Shown: positions 45,541 to 57,464 of the stretch, in pieces
Position numbering within the stretch: position 1 is the stretch's first letter
Layout of the letters: each line of letters starts with the position of its first letter
Origin: Mesostigma viride
Lineage: Eukaryota > Streptophyta > Mesostigmatophyceae > Mesostigmatales > Mesostigmataceae
Length of the DNA: 64,000 bases
NCBI GenBank assembly: GCA_009746045.1
Contig: RPFO01000154.1
Location: forward strand, 7,010,839 to 7,074,838
Direction: 5' to 3'
The notes under the pieces: generated by a model
What the model was told of the DNA's origin: nothing
The model's database searches: none
The model's input: the letters and a program-made list of their open reading frames with translations, nothing else
Translations under genes and position numbers: made by a program

Positions 45541-46494
45541 CTGCACGCAGCAGTCGTGCATGTCCCCGTGAGGACCAGATGGAGCGTGAGAACCCAATAA
45601 GCGAGGAGATGTGGCTGCAGTGAATGAAACAGACCAACGCGTCACGCGCACACCCATGGACCTCACGGCCCCTGATCATGGCCACAGCCAAACTCATGAG
45701 CCTGCCAGCGGCCCCACAGCTGTGCCTGCATTTCCACCACTTCGATGGCTAACTCAAGTACCGCCGATTCCAACGTCCAACTTGCCTAACTAACAACGCT
45801 GCAGAAAACAAGGGCATCAGTACAACCACCGAGGACGGGGCTTTACTGATGTGGCTGGGGATAAGCCGTGTGATCCTTGTGAGAGAGTCACGCCATTAGG
45901 AGCATCAGCAAACACCCCAGGCAGCTGCTGCTGGCAGCATGGCACCGAAAGGCTGAACGCACTACCTATGCCTCCCAGCAAGCAAGCAACAGGGCCCTCA
46001 GGACAGCCAGCCGGTCAGGATGGGGAAGGCCAGACCACGTGGGCGAGAAACCTATTCAGATGACCTAAGGCCTGGTGGTAAAAAGGCTAAAAAAACTGAG
46101 CCACCTCACTGCGCACCTCAGGTCCATGGCACCGTTGCCACAACAGACGGGCGGGCAAGGGGGCGGGGAACACGATCTCACAGGGTGGGCAAGAGATATT
46201 TGAAAAACTAGCCGGCACAACCAGGTCATACGCGTGCTATGCCTTGGATTCCTCGCCTGGAGTACGGATGTGAGAGTGAGATCGGCCTTCTGTCATTCAG
46301 ATAGCTGCTAGCCACGATTCGGCAGAGCCATCCACCTCATGGGCAGCAGGCATCCCAGCTTGTCAACAGCGCAATTTCCCACAGGCAGCATGCCCAGTGC
46401 TGCGATCGCAACAGCGGCCAGTGAAGTTGGAAGCAAGCCTGAGACCCTCTTTAGCAAAAGCGGTCGTGGCCATATGGGTAGAGGGAAAGCTTAC

Positions 46495-46593
46495 CACGGT
46501 TTCTGCTTCTATGTTCGCACTGCTTGCGACCAGGTGCTTCACAACGTCCAGGTGGCCAGCCTGTGCCGCAATGTACAGCGGAGTGCACGCATT
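46495..46593 (-). CDS. Ankyrin-repeat exon with divergent loop (99 nt, phase 0)
   Basis: It encodes TPLYIAAQAGHLDVVKHLVA, then SSANIEAETV, before a stronger GTAAGC donor. The change from GTCAGC to GTAAGC and the altered loop are concentrated in the last 40 bp, where this copy departs from 44278-44376. Gene conversion or selection on the binding loop could explain it. Confidence 0.72.
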
Positions 46594-47667
46594 CTGCACG
46601 CAGCAGCCGCACATGTCCCCGTGAGGACCAGATGGAACGTGACAACCCACTGAGCGAGGGGATGTGTCTGCAGCAACCCACTGGGCGGGGGGATCTGTCT
46701 GCAGGAAAACAAACAAGCCTACGCGTCATGCCCTCACCCGTGGACAACATGGCCCCTGATTACGACCCCAGCATAAAATCCATTTGTGGCTAGATGGATT
46801 ATAGTTGCTCTGCGGCGAGGCCAGTAATACCTGGAGCAAGTTTCAATTAAAAAGAAAACATAACGGCAGTATAATCTGTGCTAGGTCGAGGCTGACTTGT
46901 GGCCAAGACAATTACGCAACGTGGGCTGAATTGTCACGACGGCAGTCAGAAACATAATTCGTGCGTACCAAGTTTGGTGCGGAGCGGCGCTGTGGACTGG
47001 CGATGTATCCCAATGGCTAAGGTCAGAGGGACAGTCTGTCGTAACGGAAAAGTAGAACAGAACTGGCAGGATCAGTGGCAGATACGTGTCATCGTAATGT
47101 GTATTGTGACAGATGGCTTTGGGGAGTGAGACGATATGTGTACGCAAGTAAGGAAGGACCTCGCTGTCTCACACTGAGTAAACATAATCTCATTAATATC
47201 CAGCTCAGCTTTATTTAACTGGGACATCATCTCACAGGGCACGCATGAGGTAGTTGATAAACTATCCGGCACAACTGTATCATACGCATGTTATCTCTCG
47301 GATTCCTCGCCCTGAGTACGGTAGTGAAAGTGAGATCGGTAGTCCGTGATCCAGATTCCAGTAGCCACGATTCCTGCCTGGCAGAGCCATCCACCTCATG
47401 GCCAGCAGGCATCCATCCCACGGATTCACAGCTTGTCAAGAGCACGATTTCCCACAGGCAGAGTGCCCAGTGCTGGCCACGCAACAGCACCCAGTGACGT
47501 TGGTAGCAAGCCTCACACCGTCTGCGCCTCTGCGGTAAAGCCCATTTGTCCATCCTACAACATGATTGAAGCAGAAGTAGTTGTTCTGATTATGCTGCAG
47601 ATATTTACCAAAGCCGTGCGCGGAAGCAAATCCCCTTGCAGCCATGAGGGTAAAGGAAAAAGCTTAC

Positions 47668-47766
47668 GTTGTCCTTCGCCTCCTTGTTCACACCGCTCGC
47701 GACCAGGTGCTTCACCATGTCCACGTGGCCCTCCTGTGATGCAATATGCAGCGGTGTGCAACCATT
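47668..47766 (-). CDS. First ankyrin exon of the coiled-coil gene (99 nt, phase 0)
   Basis: It encodes TPLHIASQEGHVDMVKHLVA, then SGVNKEAKDN, with a TGTGTGCAG acceptor and a GTAAGC donor. It is the ankyrin exon closest to the coiled-coil exons at 48613-51189 on the same strand and in the same phase. Confidence 0.73.
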
Positions 47767-48612
47767 CTGCACACAGCAGCCACACACGTCCCCGTGAGGA
47801 CCATATGGAGCGTGAGAACCCGCTAAGAGGGGAGATGTGTCCGCAGGAACTGAACAGGCCTATGCGTCATGCCCCCACCCATGGACATCAAAGAACTTGG
47901 TCATGGCCATAGCCATACGCTTTAGCGATTGACCTGCGGCTCCCAAAACTTCTGCCAGCCATTCCAGCACTTCGTAGACCAACCAAAGTACCACCAATCA
48001 CAACATCCAAGTAGCCTCCACCCTAACTAACATCGCTGCAGAAAACAAGGGCATCAGTACAACCACGGAGGATAAGGCTTACAGAGGTGGCTGGGGATGA
48101 GCCGCGTGATCCGTGTGAGAGAGTCGGGCCTGATCAGCAAAGATCACTGGCAGTCGCTGCTGGCAGCACGGCACAGACAAGCTGAACGCACTTCATATGC
48201 CTCCCAGCAAACAAACTGCCCTCAGGACAGCAGTCAACCCACCGACGGGATAGAACTTCTGCTTGACGGAACAAAAACGCTTTTCTGTGACCAGAGGTTG
48301 CTGGCATTTAAGAGTCACTTCTATTTACGAGGGCAGCCCCACGCTCCAAAGCAGGCAGCGCGCAGCTATCTCTCGTGTGGACAACATCTGGAGATTGCTG
48401 GACAGAACATGGTGTCTTTGACCAAGGGCGAAGCATTCTACGTTAGTACATATTAACATACAAGCACATAGCTCAGCACATGAACGAATCATTACAGTGC
48501 ACTAGTAAAGCACACGCCTGACCCACGAAAGCTACCAACTGCGTCAGCTCACCGCCCACCCACAGATCTCAGGGCCAGTTCCAATGGGGCTGCTTTCATC
48601 TGAGCTGCTCAC

Positions 48613-48729
48613 CGCGTCTCTCATCTCTGAACACTTGGTCAAGAACACTTGAATTTGCTGCAGCTGTCGCTCCAGCTCCGCAGCCCTGGCTGCGGCGCAC
48701 TGGAGTCTTTCCGCCGCTGCGCGCGATGC
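48613..48729 (-). CDS. Coiled-coil exon 3 of the coiled-coil/ankyrin gene
   Basis: This exon encodes 39 residues. The acceptor is TATTCAAG and the coding sequence begins ASRAAAERLQ, close to the ASRTAAEDLQ that begins the exon at 49504, so the two exons are related by duplication. A heptad helix (ARAAELERQLQQIQVFL) follows. The donor at GACGCG then GTGAGC is phase 0. A second GTGAGC donor 60 nt later, also phase 0, would add 20 residues ending EICGWA; both may be used. Confidence 0.6.
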
Positions 48730-49123
48730 CTTGAATATGAAAGGGGTGGGACCAACAAAGGGCAAACCATTGGCAGTTGATGAAAGCCTCGAGTGCTGGA
48801 CAGGTTTCAAAGAAAACAATATTCACTGCAAGCTACCCATGTTAGCGCAGAGCACTATTCCCCATTCGCAGCGTTGGATGAAGCAGCCATGGTGAAACAT
48901 CTACATCCTCTTACCCAACTCATCCACGCCAAGTTGTCAAAAGGCGCCCTTCCTCCACGCTATCTAATGTCATGAATACAGATACGCTCAGATTGAGCAG
49001 CTGCTGGAAAAATCTTTAATCATTCTCCCCCCCCCGCCAAGGTCCCCACACAACCTAGCCACATGCCGCTTAATGCCCAGCTGTAACTTGGATTGCTATT
49101 TGGGGTACATCTAGCCTGCTCAC

Positions 49124-49504
49124 CTCCTCCTCCTTCTCCTCCTGCGCCTTCAACGCCCCTCGCATCTCCTCCAACTGGCGCTGCAGGTCTGCGTTGGTGG
49201 CTTGGGCCTCCTCCCCCCTCTCGTCCTGGGCCCGCAGTGCCCCTCGCGTCTCCTCCAGCTGGCGCTGCAGGTCTGCAACCCTGGCCAACAGCTGAGCCTC
49301 TTTCGCCAGCAACGCCTCTTCGGCCGCGACCGCCCTGGCCTGGGCATCATCCCTCCCTTCAGTCACCTCCCTCAGCGCTCCATGCGCCTGCAGCAGCTCT
49401 TCTGCCACGGCCGACCGTTGAGCCTCCTTTGCAGCCAGTGCCTGTTCGGCCGCGGCCGCCCTGGCTTGTGAGCGCTGGAGATCCTCCGCTGCTGTGCGCG
49501 ACGC
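49124..49504 (-). CDS. Coiled-coil exon 2 of the coiled-coil/ankyrin gene
   Basis: It encodes 127 residues, almost all Ala/Glu/Arg/Gln/Leu heptads, with internal repeats such as ADLQRQLEE(T/M)RGAL and AKEAQ. Acceptor GTTTCTCAG and donor GAG then GTGAGC are both phase 0. The plus-strand frames here are Pro-rich mirror images and are not genes. The segment DLQRQLEE...RGAL also appears at the end of exon 1, showing exon growth by internal duplication. Confidence 0.68.
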
Positions 49505-50520
49505 CTGAGAAACCTCAGACGAGTACGACCAACAAAAGGTAGGCCACCCAGCACAATAGCAGCCCATACAACATTCTCCGCACCGTGCGGGCAACAAGGG
49601 GCCGCGGATGAGGCAGCCACAGCCATTCGCCATTCTCTCCCTCAGAATCAGCACGTTTTTCTTACCCAACTCTCCAAGGCCAGGTGATAAAAGCCCACGT
49701 GTCACAGGCAAACTTCCCCCACGATATCTGATATGGCAACGAATGACGCAGCTTGTATAGATATGTCTGACCACCAACACTATCCGACTTATTGGCGATA
49801 TCCTGTGTGCGAGGACAGTCTACTGGAGGCGAGGGATTTCATGCGATTGGGGGCTTGCTCTGATGTGTGCGCGCGTCTTCTTGAAGGCGTCTGCTGGCTC
49901 AAATACAGGCACAGCATACTAGGCGCTAGGAAAGAAAGCACAGAATACATAGGAAGAGTACGCACTAAGTAGTACTCACTTTGCAGTAGGTAGGATGTAC
50001 ATGACACCCGGTGACATGCATATGCTAGGTAGACGTTAGGGACATGCCACCTGGTGCCTCGACAAATCAAAGGAGCACCACCGTGTTGTCTCATGGCTTG
50101 CGAGATAGATTGTTACGTGCATGGCAAGTTGGGGGCACATGGACCGATAGCAGCTAGTGCTGCAACTAGATACTTACTAAGGAATTGACTAGTTGCATGA
50201 CTCGCGGCGAGCCACCTTCAAAACCGAGGACGCTACTGGGACGGCAATAGTACGCCACCTACTGCGCTTTTCAGGGGGAAACTGGGGAGTTTCCAGCGCG
50301 GACGAGGAACATCACAGGAATTGTTTCCCGCAACGCAAGTCCTGTTGTTTTGCACAAAACTTGTCGCGCGTGAAATAGCGCCGTTACAGAAGCAAGAAAA
50401 GAGTTCCCTATGCAGCCATGCAACAGCTATGAACACGACCGTGGCGGGATTTCCCTACAGCAATGCCACATGCTAGGTGTAAGCCTGGATGGATATTCGG
50501 GGTACCTAAAGCCTACGCAC

Positions 50521-51189
50521 CTCGTGCTTCCTCTCCTCCTGCTGCTGCAACATGGCTCGCATCTCCTCCAACTGGCGCCGCAGCCCTGCCTCCCTGGCTT
50601 CGGCCTCCTCCCTCCTCTCCTCCAACTGGCGCTGCAGGTCTGAGTTGGTGGCTTGGGCCTCCTCCCCCCTCTCCTCCTGCGCCCTCAGCACCTCTCGCAT
50701 ATCCTCCAGCTGGCGCTGAAACTCCACAGCCCTGGCTTGCTGATTCAACAGCTGAGCCTCTTTCACAGCCAACACCTTGGAACTTTGTGACGCCTGCGCC
50801 CTCCAGAATTCCATCTGCGCCTTCAAGGCAGACGTTTCACCCTGAATGTCTGCCTTGCTGGGTGACCCCTGCAGCACCCGCCCTCTCTGCTCGTTCTGCT
50901 GCTGCGATGCGTGCATCTGTCCCAGCGGCTCGGCAGACTCCTGTGAAACCTCCTGGCCGGACTTGTGCCTGATGTGACGATCCAGTCTGACGACAAGCTC
51001 GGCAAACACCTGCTCGAGGCGGTTCTTCTCATCCGCCCCATAGCCCTTGTCCACTTTGCTGATCTCAGCAAGTTTGTGCTCAACCACCGCAATAAAGTTG
51101 TCCAGTTTGATGCTGAGCGCAGCAACCGCTTGCTCAGGCAGCTGTTCTGGCTCTAGTGCGCGCGACATGTTTGGAAGCACCAAAGGCAT
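50521..51189 (-). CDS. N-terminal exon of a coiled-coil/ankyrin protein
   Basis: It encodes 223 residues from ATG 51189; a second ATG seven codons in is an alternative. The first 75 residues (SRALEPEQLPEQAVAALSIK, then LDNFIAVVEHKLAEI) form a helical non-repetitive domain I do not recognise. The rest is coiled coil ending in EERKHE at a phase-0 donor (GAG then GTGCGT). The protein probably oligomerises through the coiled coil and binds partners through the ankyrin exons at 47766-42061 and 33281. Joined as modelled it is about 610 residues. There is no signal peptide or membrane segment. Confidence 0.65.
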
Positions 51190-52440
51190 GTCCTGTTGTC
51201 AAGGGGTGAAGTGAATGCAGCGGAGAGACCAGGTTGCGCAAGGTGCGCCAGGCAGGCAGCCGCATCAAGGATAAGTACCAGCAACACATGCATGACAGCG
51301 CGCCTTGCAATCTCGCACGCGCGTGCAAATAACAGTGTCCAGAAAACAGGACCGGACGCTCACTGGAGGGCAACGGAAAAGCTACTGGTTGTTACCCACA
51401 ACTGAAACCCCGCCAATACAAAAATACTCAGCTCTGAATCTGAGCGTTTGGGAAGTATCAGACCATCGCGTAATGGGGGAGTACCAGGTTAACCAATTTC
51501 AGTATCAATCGCAATAAAATCAACAACGCAATAGACACCATAAAATTTGCTAAACTGGTAGAGTCCCTTTCTGCTTAGCATGCAATGCAAATCAGACTCC
51601 TAGCTGATCAAACTCTCTCTTCTCAAGCTTCCACGGAACAGCTTAGACAGCGCAAAATTTCTATTGCTAAGAAACGCCGCATTTCTAAAAGCGTACCTCG
51701 CTTGCAGAAGGCGGCTGCGCCACGGCAGAGCTCGCGCGCGATCGCGCAACGCCGACAAGAGGCGCGGATATAGGACCACCGTTTTGCAGATCGCCTCCAG
51801 CTGAGTCCATATTTACTGACCAGCGGGTTATCGCTGCCTGGCAACGGCGCAGCTAGACGCCAAGAAGAAAGAAGCCGTCTTATAGCCCGACTTTGCGGCT
51901 CTAAACGAAGCGCAGCCCGGACGTAGCAACGCAGACCTATGCGCCGTAGATATATATCTCGGTACCAGGCCACACAGGTGGGAGTAAACCTGAGCGAATT
52001 CCAAGCATTATATACCCTAGGACTTCGCAGATATTCCGAGAGCATCACTGTGCTATCCTGTGCTATCCTGCGCTTGCAATATAGCGTTCGCGGCTTGCTG
52101 CAGTAGGCTCGTCTCATCATGAAAGGGGCAAATAAGTGAATGTTATGCGCTGAGCTGTGCGCGTGGGTCACACAGTCATGGTGACTGGTGTTGTGACAAA
52201 CGTGCTGAGGAAATGTAATCGAGTGTTAGAACTTCCCCTGCTGCTGGCCGCTGGGCGCTGGGCAGTGGGCCGCTGGCCGCCGGGTCCTTATTCCTCAGCA
52301 TCCTCACCCCCCATAATTACGAGTTCGTTGTTTCGCATCCCCGTTCTTATCCGCCAGGCCGGTACCGCATTGAAAGTAGACCGAATCAGCTGCTATCTAC
52401 AGTACGTGCTGTAAGCGGAACCGCAGACAAAGTTGACCGA
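51190..52440 (-). promoter_or_regulatory. Upstream region of the coiled-coil/ankyrin gene
   Basis: No gene is seen here. The part at 52092-52200 resembles the upstream region of the U-box/kinase gene (6498-6625), and a weaker echo (TTATCCG, then an ATCAC or ATCAG string, then AGTAC...GTAC) follows in both. This suggests the two genes arose from one ancestor including its 5' flank. Confidence 0.35.
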
Positions 52441-54576
52441 ATCTGAGTAACGACCGCACCATAAGGGCATTGTCAATTAAGGGCAATAAGATGGTTCCAT
52501 GCAGGATTAGCCAAGAACTTGAACTTCCTCAGCCTGCACGTGGGGACTGAGCGAGTTGCCCTGGACCTCCGCACTCGCCCCCGCGTAAGTTACCTTCATC
52601 CTGGCCTCCGCGCAGGAGCTCCCGGCAGCAGCGTTGTCGGGCCTAATTATATAAGGTAGCTTGCATCTTACCGTAGCTTGGGTACAAAACAAACGCTCAA
52701 CTTCTCCCTCAAAATAGACGTTGTGGCCATGACTGCCCGAGTGCCCGTGGGCCGTGAGTCGCAGCATGACAGGGCAGGCGTGCTGTACGTGATGGGATAC
52801 CACCGCAGACCACCGCGCACCGTAGCGGGCATGTCAGCCATGTTTCCTCGTGGTCAGCGTCTAGCAGAATTACAGTACCGTTCACGATGTGACTGACTTT
52901 TTCCATTTTCTAATCGCCCTCCCCAATCCAATTAGCTGCCCCAGCTTTGCTTACAGGCTACAGCCTGCCTGGCCATTGGGCCTGCTAGGAGAAAAGCTAC
53001 AGTAGGGGCCGGGTTGTACTGCGTGTTCTCGACTGAAGCGCCCGCGCGCGAGCTGCGACGTGCGGCCGCGGCCGGCCAGAGGAACCCATAATTATTACGA
53101 AATATGGGGGGGGGGACGTTGTGTTCCCAAGCCTGTACATGTGTCGACGTAGTACGTATACGCGTTTTCACCAGGACGTGGGTTCATGATTACCCGCGTA
53201 TAACCCACATTGTTACAACGTACTGATCATAAGATCAGTGTATTACGACCAGAGTCCAGACGCGGTACTGCTACTTCTCGGTACGTTATGTTAACGCCCG
53301 ATCGCGACGTCGTCGACGCGCGCGGTACTTGGCATTGTTAAGAATATGTATAGAATGCCGGCTCATCGGGTACTCCGTGGCATGCCTAGTTCATTGCATA
53401 TTGTTCACTTACTTTAATTTATTATATAGAATGCCGGCCGGCGCCGGCCCTTGAATCCGCGCGCGTCTAGTCCTCATAATGGTTCTACATGTACATGCAT
53501 ATTAAGATTATGCCTAGTTACATTACTCTTTTGGGTTAGTCGGCCGTACTGCTCCTACCCTTGCTCGTTTGGTGCATATATTTGGCTGTGCTTCGACGGT
53601 TGCCAGCTAGCTACTATAAGTCGTCTCAAGCACCTAGCTAGCTTGCAGCTGCAGTACCACTGGTGATTTTTTCTCCGATTAATTAATATATATATATATA
53701 ATATTATAGGCGCGCGCATGCGCCGCATGATGCATCATTGCATATATATCATGTCATGATTAGTCAATGAGGTTTGATTTATAGAGTCACGTTTAAACAG
53801 TTTACAGCCTAGTAGCTTTCTCTCAATCGTTCGGATCGCTACTTTCTTGATCAATCTAGTTATACGCTTGCATTAATGACAATGATTTCTTTATTCTGCA
53901 GCCATTTAAATAATGATATGCGTTTTTTTACTCCATCTGCTAGTGCTGCCATTTTTTTGCATGTGTAAACAATTTGCGCAGTAACTCGATCCGCAGTGTC
54001 CACGCCCGTCTCCGGTTTGCAATTATGGCCGGCTGCACTCAATAAGCACGCATGGGGGCAGGCACCAGCTTGATCCGCAAGAAGGTGAGGTTTGGCAGAC
54101 AGAAGACTTAAAAAAGATGAGCCTTTATAATTACATAGCCCACAAGGATGCATGGCAATAGGAAAACTTCCAGAATACTCGGAGATGCCAACAATTTTAG
54201 TTCTGCGGCATCATGATTGTGCCACTTATTGCTGGCAAGTTTTGATGCAGCCTGTGTTTGTGGAACAGTTTCCTGAAGTGTGCGATTTGACCCTCTTTGT
54301 TAAGGCCATTACAAATGTAGATATTTTAGCAAAATTTGGCTGTGGCTCAATTTCCTGCCTCATCATCAGCAGTGTGCTGCAGTCGGCAAGGAGCAAAACA
54401 TTTAGTTTGGTGTGACATGCATGTCTGATCCCGGCTAATACCTTTCAAGTTTGGCTTCATAAACAAGTTTCCCGTGGTTCAGCGTCCAGAATTTCTTGTA
54501 TACTGTAGGCTTGACACATTGGTGCGCACCTTCATATGCTGTGTACCTCTGCCGGGTTGCCTCTGTTGAACTGAAG
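52441..54576. other. Intergenic region between the coiled-coil and TIR genes
   Basis: No supported gene. It holds a (TA)n run at 53686-53702 next to TTAATTAA, several CG-rich palindromic stretches such as GCCGGCCGGCGCCGGC at 53433-53448, and short open frames without domains. This is a divergent interval, so both promoters should be here. Confidence 0.4.
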
Positions 54577-54702
54577 GCGGTCGGAGTCATCCCACTCAAC
54601 AAAACCCTCGTGTCTTCCAAGGAGATCACGAATGCCGTGGGCGTGCCGCATCTCGCACCCGAGCCCAAGCTCAACTCAGAGAAGCCTGCACGAGGCATGC
54701 CG
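54577..54702 (+). CDS. Possible upstream exon of the TIR gene carrying the HLxxEP motif
   Basis: It encodes 42 residues ending GVPHLAPEPKLNSEKPARGM plus Pro, followed by a strong GTAAGT donor, phase 0. The C-terminal 20 residues match the ends of the exons at 57291 and 58513. The acceptor (AACTGAAG) is weak, so the exon start is uncertain; the open frame reaches back to ATG 54496. Confidence 0.45.
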
Positions 54703-55597
54703 GTAAGTCTGATCAACACTGCCAATAGCTGGAAGTACATGACTACTGGTGCAAAGTGGGCAAGAATGCTTGCTGATTACGTTTGTCGGAGCTGCGCGTG
54801 CCACAGGAAGAAAATTTGAGCTTTTTCATCCACTGATTCATACCAGCATCTTTGCGATCGAGGGCTCGCTTTATTCACAACTTATTTCGCAAGAACCAGT
54901 GGCACTTGCAAGAACGAGTTAATTTATGTTGCAGCTGCCTTGATTCACAGTCAATAATAAGCTCCATGCACTACGTACAATGCATCTACAGATCCACTTA
55001 ACATACCATGTGGTTCTGAAGCTTATCACACAGTGGTATTCTGAGTCCAGGTTAGCACATGCACTGATCGACTAGGAATAGTTAGTCATTGTTAGCGCAA
55101 GGTCATGTCGATGCACACGTTTATTATTGCCTTTTACACAATATGTCTCCTTAGTGCAAATAGAAGATGCTCATTAGTGCAATACTGGTGTGCTTGAGAT
55201 TGTTTCAGGTATTATCTGTAAGATTTTGTTGCTATACTTCTGGTGCTCCATAGGTGATGTTTGGTAAGTAGAGCCAAGCCTTTGGCTGTCTTACTGTCAG
55301 AGGTGAATTTCACCCTGTGTGCCCAACTGCCTATATTTCATGTAGGCCAACTATTGTAAGCAGAGGTATTAGGGTTGCGTTCCTATTAATCGCACCTGCC
55401 TGCCGTATTTCTGGCCATAATTAATATCGGCAGAGCATTATACTACAGTGTTGGGGCAGTGAGCAGGTGTCATGTTACGGCTCATGATTTGGTCACGCAA
55501 TGACTAAGATGCTAGTGCCGAGGCTACGAGAACCGGTACATTATGTCATGATTTGTACGTCCAGGGACGTCCAGAGATCTGTACGACCTATAGCTAA

Positions 55598-56019
55598 AGT
55601 TGTGCTCCTGAGGTGGCATCTATCCGGGGGCCCTTAGTTACCGATAGAGCAGTTTGCCTGTCGTGTTCTCTTGTATGGGAACGGGCGCTGTCCTTTCTGT
55701 GAATACATATCCTTCGACTAGGCAGCTAGGGGGGCCAGTGCGCCCTGAATTTGGTGCTGTTGCGCCCAAGTAGGGTAGGAGGCCGTGAGCAAAGCCCAGG
55801 CGTCTTTTGGCGTGCTCAGATCGCAGTGTCCGGCACCCTCCTTGGGGTTTTGGTTTGGGTAGGGCCAGCGTGCCTTTACGTGTTCCCTAGTAACTTGGAC
55901 GTACGTGGGGTCAGAGTCACTCTAACGACCCGCTTGAATAATTTAACATAATTATTTAATAAATAACACATGGGAGTTGTGCTCCCGAGGTGGCATCTAT
56001 CCGGTGGCCGGTAGTTACT
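55598..56019. repeat. Direct repeats of about 45 bp, 377 bp apart
   Basis: AGTTGTGCTCC(T/C)GAGG, then TGGCATCTATCCGG, then a GTAGTTAC or TTAGTTAC end occur at 55598-55642 and 55975-56019. The interval between has no gene. It could be the remains of a small element with direct terminal repeats inside an intron of the TIR gene. Confidence 0.6.
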
Positions 56020-57290
56020 GGCACGGTCACCTAATTAGGCAGGCATTAAGTGTTGGTGCCTAGTTGCCAGTTGGCACCTCAGTTAGGTACGGCCGCCAGC
56101 GTGCGCCGTGACGGTAAGCAAACCGTCGCCCTCGGTAGCCCAAGACGTAAGCTGAGCACTGGTCGGTAGTCTTGGGTCAGCGGCTCGAGGGCACATCACC
56201 GATTAATAGTGCCGCGCCGTGGAGCTCCGTGCTGGCCTGGCCCGCCGCAAGGAGCTCACTGATAAGCAATTAGTGGCGGCTTGCGGGCTTAGCCTCCCTC
56301 GTCGGTCCCCCACATTCTCGCCGTGCCCCCACTCCAGCTTAGCATTCAACTGCTAGCGACTACTACACATTCAGTCGTACTACTAAACTAGAGAGTGTCA
56401 AAGGAATCTGGCTAGCTCAACGCATTCTCAGCGTATTTCAGATACGCTATTATGCAATCTTGGTGCCAGCCTGTCGAGCACTCACGATTCGTGCACCTTT
56501 GTGCATGAGAGGAAGACGCAATCTTCGTTGGTCTATCCTTGCCATGATGTAGCCACCACGGGATCCCCATTATGTGGTTGGTGGATAAGTTCGGTGGCAA
56601 TGATGTGATCCTGCATGGCTAATAAATGGTTCCGACTAATATCAATCAATGCAACCATCAATCACGTCTCAAAATTGTCCCATCACCCTCCACACGCATA
56701 CATTTTTTCTTTCAACACCTACTATTCCAGGGCATAAGATGCCACACATTGCAATCTACTGTAGGAAGGGGCACTGTTTCATTTTCTTTCCCATTGCTAT
56801 GTGTTGCAGTCTGTCAACTCTGTATAGAAGTTGTGTTTCAGCAAGAAATGTTTCAATTTCTTACTACATGATCTTTGGTCCCCTATGGTTTCAATGAGGC
56901 CGCTTGACATGCAATGGAATCCCTTGCATAGTGGCTCTCAGGGCATTGTCATGCATTGAAGTTGCCAGTGATAGCTTCATCCTGGGAACTTTACCGCCGC
57001 TGCTTCCCCAAACCTCCTTGTTCCCTGGATCTGACAGTGTGCAAATAGCAATGGCTACCCATGGATGGTCAGCGGCTGTCTTGTCTCTTTAATAGTTGTT
57101 GCCCATGCATGCATGCTCAGCCCTTGTTCTCACTGTGTCATGCCCCCAACCCGAAATTCGGATAAAAGATTACTTTTGCATAAATTGCCTACTCTCTCTC
57201 AGCATTATCATATGCAATTCGTCACAGCTAGCTGAAGATGATGATGTTATTGAATGAGTCCTGCCACCCTGGTATCTGCCTGTGATGCAG

Positions 57291-57464
57291 ACTGCCCAAC
57301 CGGCGAACTCTTCACAGGGGGGTGCTTCAGGACCAGCATTGCCGAATTCAGTTGTGCACAATGCACAAGCGGGTTCCAACTCTGCTGAACCCTTCAACGC
57401 TGTGGACATGGCGCACCTTTTGCATGAGCCCAAGTCCAAGTCGGAGTCGCCTGCAGGAGACACG
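57291..57464 (+). CDS. Exon of the TIR gene with HLxxEP motif
   Basis: The acceptor TGTGATGCAG is followed in phase 0 by 58 residues: a low-complexity Ser/Ala/Asn segment, then VDMAHLLHEPKSKSESPAG and Asp-Thr, then a GTGAGT donor. The end repeats the motif of the neighbouring exons. It would place a flexible linker ahead of the TIR domain. Confidence 0.55.

Larger units (their letters stand above)
42180..46613. repeat. Recent tandem duplication, two copies of 2,217 bp
   Basis: Positions 42180-44396 and 44397-46613 match at a constant offset of 2,217 bp with only scattered differences. Each copy spans two ankyrin units and therefore duplicates two exons at once (43225/45442 and 44278/46495). 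Divergence rises only near the end of the second copy, around 46480. Confidence 0.92.
41366..48235 (-). repeat. Tandem array of about 1.1-kb ankyrin-exon units, right copy
   Basis: Six units, each with one 99-nt minus-strand ankyrin exon, follow each other, with partial units at both ends. Each repeats intron landmarks such as CCCTGATCATGGCCACAGCC, GGACGGGGCTTTACT and CTCTCGGATTCCTCGCC. The left edge is cut by the transposon island at about 41366. The right edge fades near 48235. Confidence 0.88.

Noticed and set aside
49093-49542. Plus-strand Pro/Ser-rich frame of 149 codons
   Set aside because: It is the antisense of a coiled-coil exon that has good splice sites and heptads on the minus strand.
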